Source: Termitomyces sp. T153 (taxonomy: Eukaryota; Basidiomycota; Agaricomycetes; Agaricales; Lyophyllaceae). Taken from it: DNA of 64,000 nt. The notes under the pieces are model-generated. The model saw only the letters and a program-made list of their open reading frames with translations. It was not told the origin of the DNA and searched no databases. Within the stretch, counting starts at the first letter, position 1. Each line of letters begins with the position of its first letter. The DNA lies in assembly GCA_018296165.2 (NCBI GenBank), contig JACKQL020000087.1, positions 1 through 64,000 on the forward strand. The letters are read 5' to 3'. The translations under genes were made by a program, and so were the position numbers. Positions 58,501 through 64,000 of the stretch are shown here, one piece after another.

Positions 58501-59174
58501 GTGAGCAAGAGTACAGTTCTAGTCGTGAATCGGACCAGCAGCAGCAGGAGACAATGGGATTGGAGATGGAGATGGCGGCTCCGACGAGGGAAGGATCATT
58601 TGATACTTCTGAGTCCCGGAATCAAGAGACGGACAACGATCATGGGGAGACGCATGAGTGGGGATGGAACTGGGCCGGCTCCGACGAGTCCGTTTCAATT
58701 TCGAAACCAACCCCAACGTATCCTTCGGTATGTGTTTTCACCTAAATCAGCATGCTCTGTCTAATATAGATTCTCGTGGTCGATCAGATCACCTCGCCTT
58801 CTGCACCCACCAGTCCTCGTTATCAACGTGAACCAATGTCCGGCGAACGGTGGTTTCACCCCTGGGACGTGGATACCAGTGTCCATGCAGGCGAATCCTT
58901 GCATCCGCCTCCGCCTACCCCTATCTCTCCCTCATCTCCCTCATTCTCCACCCTCGTCCATACCCCCGTATGTACACCTCGCTCATCGTTCTCCTCGCTC
59001 GCGGGATGGGACGGGACTAGTACTGAGCCCGCACATACGGACGCAAGTGAAGCTTGTGTAGTGGTAAAGGCGACCATGACGGGGATTGGTGGGATGATGT
59101 GGGGTGGTGGTGGATTGCAGAGATTGGGCGTGCAGGGTGGAGGTTATGGGGAGGATTCTCAGTGGGTTAGGTGA
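55525..59174 (+). CDS. HMG-box (MATA_HMG type) transcription factor, Ser/Pro-rich
   Basis: Exons 55525-55597, 55673-55942, 55996-58727 and 58770-59174; 3480 nt, 1159 aa, closing in frame with GT-AG introns of 75, 53 and 42 nt. The HMG box near residues 85-160 is YIPRPPNAFILFRSSFIRDH, NHSNLSKIIGMYWRTLTKEQ and RNEWEAKAEQALIEHRKRYP, the fungal mating-type/Ste11-like subclass that binds DNA in the minor groove. About 800 residues of Ser/Thr/Pro-rich sequence follow, with repeated SSPV-x-x-RASAST units, then basic and Gln-rich parts. The C-terminal exon has MSGERWFHPWDVDTSVHAG and a Gly-rich end. Probably a nuclear regulator of development or metabolism; there is no homeodomain or pheromone-receptor neighbour here, so this is not shown to be a mating-type locus. 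Confidence 0.88.
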
Positions 59175-59523
59175 TTTCTCCCGTGTGTATGCGTGTATGT
59201 GTATTTTGATCTTGCTGTTGTCCAATCGCCTTTCATCACTCTCTTGACTTGCGGGGCTGGAGGACGCTCAGCGAGTTAGAGTGGCATGTGGGGGTTGGGA
59301 GTGCCTGTCTGATTATCGCTATGTTCTGAGTGATGGAGAAGATGGGGACGTTGACCTCGAAGATGGTTGTCGTTTGCTTTTAGTCCTCATTACGGCCGTT
59401 TGCATATATCTTGGCACTCGCGGAAAATTAGAAACAAAAGATTCCCAATGCAATGTTAACCCTAGATTAGGTCACACCCATATTTGTTGTCTTCGACGAT
59501 ACTAGCATCGCCCTCTTGCATCA
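59175..59523. other. Short intergenic region
   Basis: Nothing recognised; 3' flank of the HMG gene. Confidence 0.4.
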
Positions 59524-60235
59524 ATGCCATTTCGTAAGATCTCTCGAAACCTCAGGCTAGCTGCTATGCGACTCTACGAATGAGAACTGCTGCCTCTATG
59601 TGACATCTTAGATTGTTTCAAGATCTCTCGGTGCACTTTCTACTGCATTCTTGATCTATGGAAAACCACGGGTGATGTCGTGAGACACACCAATGGAATT
59701 CGAGGAAGACCAGGACTTTTGCATTTTGAGGACATTGATTATCTCAAGCAGATAATTCAGCACTGACCAGACTGGTTTCTTGATGAGCTTCACTTCCTCT
59801 TGCACACCAATCGAATTGTACAACTCACCCAACAATTCGGTAAAATGATTATAGAATAGTCTGTTTTTGACCATTACTTACGTCTATCTAGGTGTTCATG
59901 TTGGATATCTACCACCTTACTTGCCTGACTTGAACCCCATAGAGGAAGCCTTGTGGAAAGTCAAATCATTTCTTTGTTGTCATAAAAGCCTACTTGCAAC
60001 TGAGGGAGATGGTATGTTATTTGATTTTATGGGAATAATGGATGTCATTACATCTTTGGATGCATTTGCCTTTTTCTATAGTAAAAAGCTATCCAAGAAA
60101 CAGATGACAGGTTTCTTTGACTCTTTTTACATTAGAAACATTTTCTGGCCCCAGCAGTGTAGATTAGAGTTGAATTCTTATTCTTTTGTCAATATTTGGC
60201 CTAGTGTCAACAATTTTACAAATGGCTGTAAATGA
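59524..60235 (+). pseudogene. Tc1/mariner-type transposase, internally deleted
   Basis: The N-terminal helix-turn-helix part is readable from ATG 59524: MPFRKISRNLRLAAMRLYE, stop, LLPLCDILDCFKISRCTFYC, RHTNGIRGRPGLLHF, PDWFLDELHFLL. After about 59840 it jumps to YLPPYLPDLNPIEEALWKVK (about 59910-59970), the block holding the last acidic residue of the DDE triad. The central part with the first two catalytic Asp residues is gone. Stops at 59581 and about 59764. Inactive remnant. Confidence 0.75.
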
Positions 60236-60848
60236 TTGAACATGCTCTCACATTCTGCCCAGATTCGGCTTGGATCGTCAGTTTTGCGCTGGCAGCCGTG
60301 TACAATGTCGGGCCGAATTGCCGGTAGAAATATAATGACAGCTTCGACCGATTCGATGGATGATACGGTCAATATATGCCACAAAGAAAATGGCACTTAG
60401 GCCGAATCCAATGGAGAAAACGCTCCCACAAGTACAGTTACCTAGCTGATTGTTTCATGTTTTGAGGTGTTTAACGTCACTGATACTGACAAGCCTTCAC
60501 CAGCTCAGCCATACGACATACAATTCTCAGCCTTTCTACTTTTTGTTTTGTTTTGTCTGACTCAAGATGACACCTTGATTACAATCGGTATTTATCCCCT
60601 TTCACCCTCTACCTGTATCTTGACGCGAGCTTCAAGTCCAAAGAACGCCGAAAGAACGATCCAACGAGACACAATAAATGGCACAATTCCACGAACAAGC
60701 CTGGGTGAAATGAGTCCTAAATGAGCGTACAACAAACGTTACACATTGAATGGATTTGAATTTCCCTAGTACAATTTGTTGATACAAACACAGCCGTATT
60801 ACATCGTTCCGCCGCCCCCAAGACGCAAACAAATCTGTCTCATAGCTT
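60236..60848. other. Intergenic region, no gene seen
   Basis: Downstream of both the mariner remnant and the HsbA-like gene; nothing assigned. Confidence 0.4.
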
Positions 60849-61549
60849 CTACGAACTGAAGGTAGAGATGGCGGGGGCCAACGCATCATCGACACCGGCG
60901 ATGAATTGTTCCGCCGCTGGAGCGATGTTCGCCTGTTCGATATCAATCATCCGCACCAAAAGAATTCTGCGAAAGACGTACTGAGACACAGGCCACTAAC
61001 GCAGTTCCCAGAGCGTCGGTGGACACTTTGACAACTGTAAGGTCCTGTTGGATAAGGGGAGTAGCGCCAAGTGTGTCCAACTCTGGCTTCAGTGCGACGA
61101 TATCCGTCAAGGACGAGTTGATATTAGTAGAAAGAGCTTCTAGGTCGGTCAGGATAGTTGTGGCATCGCTATCAGAGAGTGGACAAACGGCACGCTTATA
61201 CCAAATAATCAGAATAGGAACAAAATACTTGATGAGAGACAGGTACCCTGAGATCATCTGTAACCTGAACAATGGCGGCATTGAGATCGTCGTCAGCAAG
61301 GTGAATGGTCTATCAAGATGAGAATTTCGGCAAGGATGAGAAACGAATATAATGTGGAAGAACAATGCATCATACCATCGCCTGATCAACTGAACCACCG
61401 TTGGCGGAGAAGTCTTCAATCGCGGTAATAACGGCGGATAATTTGGGCGCAATGCCATTGGTGATGTCACTCTCCACTTGGGTGGGAGTGGTCTGAGCCA
61501 GCGAGAAAGCGGCAAAGGAGGCAAGGACAAAGAGACTCTTTAATTCCAT
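60849..61549 (-). CDS. Secreted hydrophobic-surface-binding protein A (HsbA-like)
   Basis: Exons 61549-61376, 61309-61247, 61194-60982 and 60932-60849, introns 66, 52 and 49 nt, all GT-AG; 177 aa. N-terminal signal peptide MELKSLFVLASFAAFSLAQ, then a low-complexity Ala/Asp/Leu-rich helical protein (VESDITNGIAPKLSAVITAI; DATTILTDLEALSTNINSSL; LDTLGATPLIQQDLTVVKVS) ending ALAPAISTFSS. This matches the HsbA family, small secreted fungal proteins that coat hydrophobic surfaces and can recruit esterases to them. The second Cys present in many homologues was not checked. Stand-alone gene with its own promoter right of 61549. Confidence 0.85.
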
Positions 61550-63200
61550 AGTGGACAGATCTTACGCGTGATGATTCGCATTGGGAAAATATTACGACCC
61601 ATTTATATGAGCCCAAGGAGGACTGATTATGTATACATCTGGACTCGTTCTAGCGTCCTAGTATGTGTTCTAAGCTTCTAAAGGACGCTATTTCTCATCT
61701 GTAGGGAAAGTATCGTGGTGACTATGGAATTATGCGATATTGGAAAAAAGCCTCTTCCTTGAAGATAGACATAATGAAGTACCTTTATTGTCAAGAGACA
61801 AACAATGAACAAGAATTTAGTTGTCAATGTTCCAACGGGCCATTGAAGTCAGAGTCGTTAAACAATTCAATATGCTCTGCGGTGATTTCCTGCATGAAGA
61901 TTCGAGGCAGAAAATAACTCTGGAGCATCAAAAAAGTCTGAGAGTGATCATAGAGCCAGGGAACATTGTACACCCCTTGGAAAGCTCCACTGGGTAACCG
62001 TGTGATATTAGTTACGATAGCTCCGAATACCAGCTCGAGGATGACTCAGATTGCCAGAGTACTTTTCCAGGGTGTCATCAGAGAATCAGACGTTTTCCCT
62101 CAAAAACAACATAATGAAAGGGATATGATTCGGCCCCCTGGAATCTGATGTGCATTTTGATAGGACTCGGTAATGCTGGATTAAATCATCAAATAATGGC
62201 ATTGGTAAGTGATGGAATAGTTCAAATGATGACGGAGAAAGAAGACCTTTTCGTGTGAGTGGTTTTATTGTCATGAGAAGTAAATGTTTGAAGGCTGTCG
62301 TGTACTCTACTTCTCTTTTTGTTGCTCGAACTTCGACATATGTCTCAAGCTCAGGTACATCTCCGGTCGGACACAAGGGATAAAGCTGTGAGAATGAGCG
62401 CCATGATGGGATGTGAGGGCAGTGAGCCATGAAATCACGGAACTCCACGGTAGTCACAGCAGATGTCAAGTATGATGATGCATACAAAACATTCATATGT
62501 ATGGTAGTAATCTTTCTTGAGGCTCGAATACAATGTCAAGAGACAAGAGATTGCTCTGGTGCTCACCTATTCACAATTATCAAGCAACCACAATAACAGA
62601 GAAAAGAGTTAAACGATCATTCATGCTTGTTTGAAGCCACCCTGGGTCAAATGTTTAAACCTTCATGGTTTTGGAGTCCTTTCATACGTAAGCTCAAATC
62701 TCCTGTGAACATACATCTGCTCTTATCCGTAGCATGTATTGACTCGTACTCACAAAATAACCAATCAATGTCAATCCTTCAGTTCCCACTTCAGGACTCC
62801 ATTGCCTAAAAGCACAGCCATAATAGATCTGGACGAGACATCCGTCTTGAACAGAGTACGGCCTTTGCACTTTGTCTATCTGATATATTGATTTACGTGG
62901 GTCTCGAATTCACTATCGATCGGAAGGAGAAATGTTCAGGCGATCTGATCGTGCTGGTGTTGCCGGAAACTGTAGATGGGGTCCTCATCATCAAGGTGAA
63001 TGGAATCCATCTGATTCAACGCTTACAGTCTGGAACTGAGAAGATTATAAAAATAGAAAAGGAAGACTTGAGGTAGCCAGTTAAATGTTTTATATGTAGA
63101 TAGAACATCACTTAGAATTGCTTACACTGCAGCGAGGCCAGATTTTATCTACATCAAGTCACCAATTTCTGTTCCAGATTGGAATTCTTGCCCAAAGCAC
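61550..63200. other. Intergenic region, no gene assigned
   Basis: CpG-containing. The minus-strand frame 62086-62496 (136 codons, PHIPSWRSFSQLYPLCPTGD) could be a fragment of an F-box/LRR-like gene but shows no diagnostic motif. Confidence 0.35.
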
Positions 63201-64000
63201 GTCAGAAAAGTCACAAATACTGTTGCATCAGAAGCAATCTTAGCCCGCCGTCATCCAGCTCCCCTCTGCTGTCTGACTCGTTGTTCAATGCAATGAAGAG
63301 TGGTGGGAGGTGTTCCTCATCTGATCCACTTTCCTCAGCATGAAACAGAGGTGGAATGTCATTGAACTGGTATGGCTCAAAAGTCATCTGAGGTCTGGAT
63401 CATCAAACAATGGATTCTCAACATCCATCTTTTCCTCATCACTTGGTGCCAGTGAGAAGAAGCTCTGCCAAACAAGGGAAATGGGATGGGAAAGTGATTG
63501 AGACTTATGCTTGGGCTTGAATAGCAGATGATTTCTTTGTAGGGTGATAGATGAGCCCAGGATTCTTCCTACTTTTAAGAAAGAGGTGGTGGAATGGATG
63601 GCATGGATTAGAAGGATCAATAGCCTTGTCAAGCATTGATGGAGGCCATGCAGGTTATTGAGTGTCAGGCACAGAGGTTGGAGAGGCACAGTCAGATGGT
63701 ATTGCACCATTGCTACTTAGGGAATTGGTGATTGAGTCAATACCAGTGAGTTTTCCTTAGTGTGATGGCACAATAGAATCAGCACTGGAGAGGTGAGCAG
63801 AGCCAGGTCCAGTGGATGGACTTGAAAATTGGTGGATTAGGTCATTTGCCATCAATGGGAATTTTGGTCCAGCTGCTGATTGGAACTTCTCTAGAGCCAA
63901 GAGGGCTTTTCAGTGGACACTGCTTTGGCTTGACAATTTTTCATCACAAGTTGCATTTTGATGGATGAGGAGACAGCCCTTGGCAGTCTCATAATTTAGG
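63201..64000. other. CpG-poor repeat-like DNA at the right edge
   Basis: From about 63300 on CpG nearly disappears, as in the two transposon islands. The minus-strand frame 63384-63710 has no known motif. Probably the edge of another transposon that continues outside. Confidence 0.4.

Noticed and set aside
55525..59174. Mating-type locus
   Set aside because: The HMG box is of the mating-type-like subclass, but there is no homeodomain pair, pheromone precursor or receptor in the window.
62086..62496. 136-codon minus-strand frame as a new gene
   Set aside because: Weak resemblance to the C-terminal parts of F-box proteins only; no F-box or flanking exon found, so left unassigned.
1..64000. 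CRISPR array, operon, riboswitch or bacterial-type features
   Set aside because: Spliceosomal introns and fungal families throughout; no regularly spaced repeats of CRISPR type.

Overview
The window is nuclear DNA of a filamentous basidiomycete, most likely an agaricomycete. The evidence is dense short introns (about 50-60 nt) with several micro-exons, an HMG-box regulator of the basidiomycete type, a hydrophobic-surface-binding protein, a Plavaka-type CACTA transposase, a decayed basidiomycete-type seven-helix membrane protein, and large Ty1/copia and Ty3/gypsy retrotransposons. Host genes keep CpG dinucleotides; the transposon blocks have almost none.

Layout. 1-248 is a frameshifted fragment of a 3'-5' exonuclease-like gene whose intact paralogue lies at 17.7-18.8 kb. 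970-5945 is a decayed Ty1/copia element with 5-bp target duplications. It sits 24 bp from a Ty3/gypsy element (5970-14428) whose 5' part has lost nearly every CpG while its 3' part, with an intact integrase, has not. 14.6-30.4 kb is a gene-rich island: a DUF2461-family protein (minus), an exonuclease-like protein (minus), a 15-exon Zn2Cys6 transcription factor (plus), tRNA-Glu and tRNA-Arg (minus, both with short introns), an F-box protein (minus) and a TPMT-like methyltransferase (plus). 32.7-33.4 kb holds a decayed membrane-protein gene.

33.3-51.49 kb is a nested, CpG-depleted transposon cluster. It contains a 7.7-kb LTR element without recognisable coding capacity, a 617-bp-arm palindrome made from gag/protease of a chromovirus, the rest of that chromovirus (RT, integrase, chromodomain) interrupted by a 231-nt tract of only G and T, stacked LTRs, and a Plavaka transposase pseudogene. 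At about 51.49 kb CpG returns abruptly together with the C-terminal half of a broken adenylation-thiolation-reductase enzyme. The right part has an HMG-box transcription factor (55.5-59.2 kb), a mariner-type transposase remnant, and a secreted HsbA-like protein (minus, 60.8-61.5 kb). The last 0.7 kb is again CpG-poor.

The genes do not form an obvious pathway. The window is best read as ordinary host genes separated by two transposon islands in which sequence decay, CpG loss and rearrangement have been heavy. Gene models were built by eye from splice sites, frame closure and family motifs; no alignment or database search was run.
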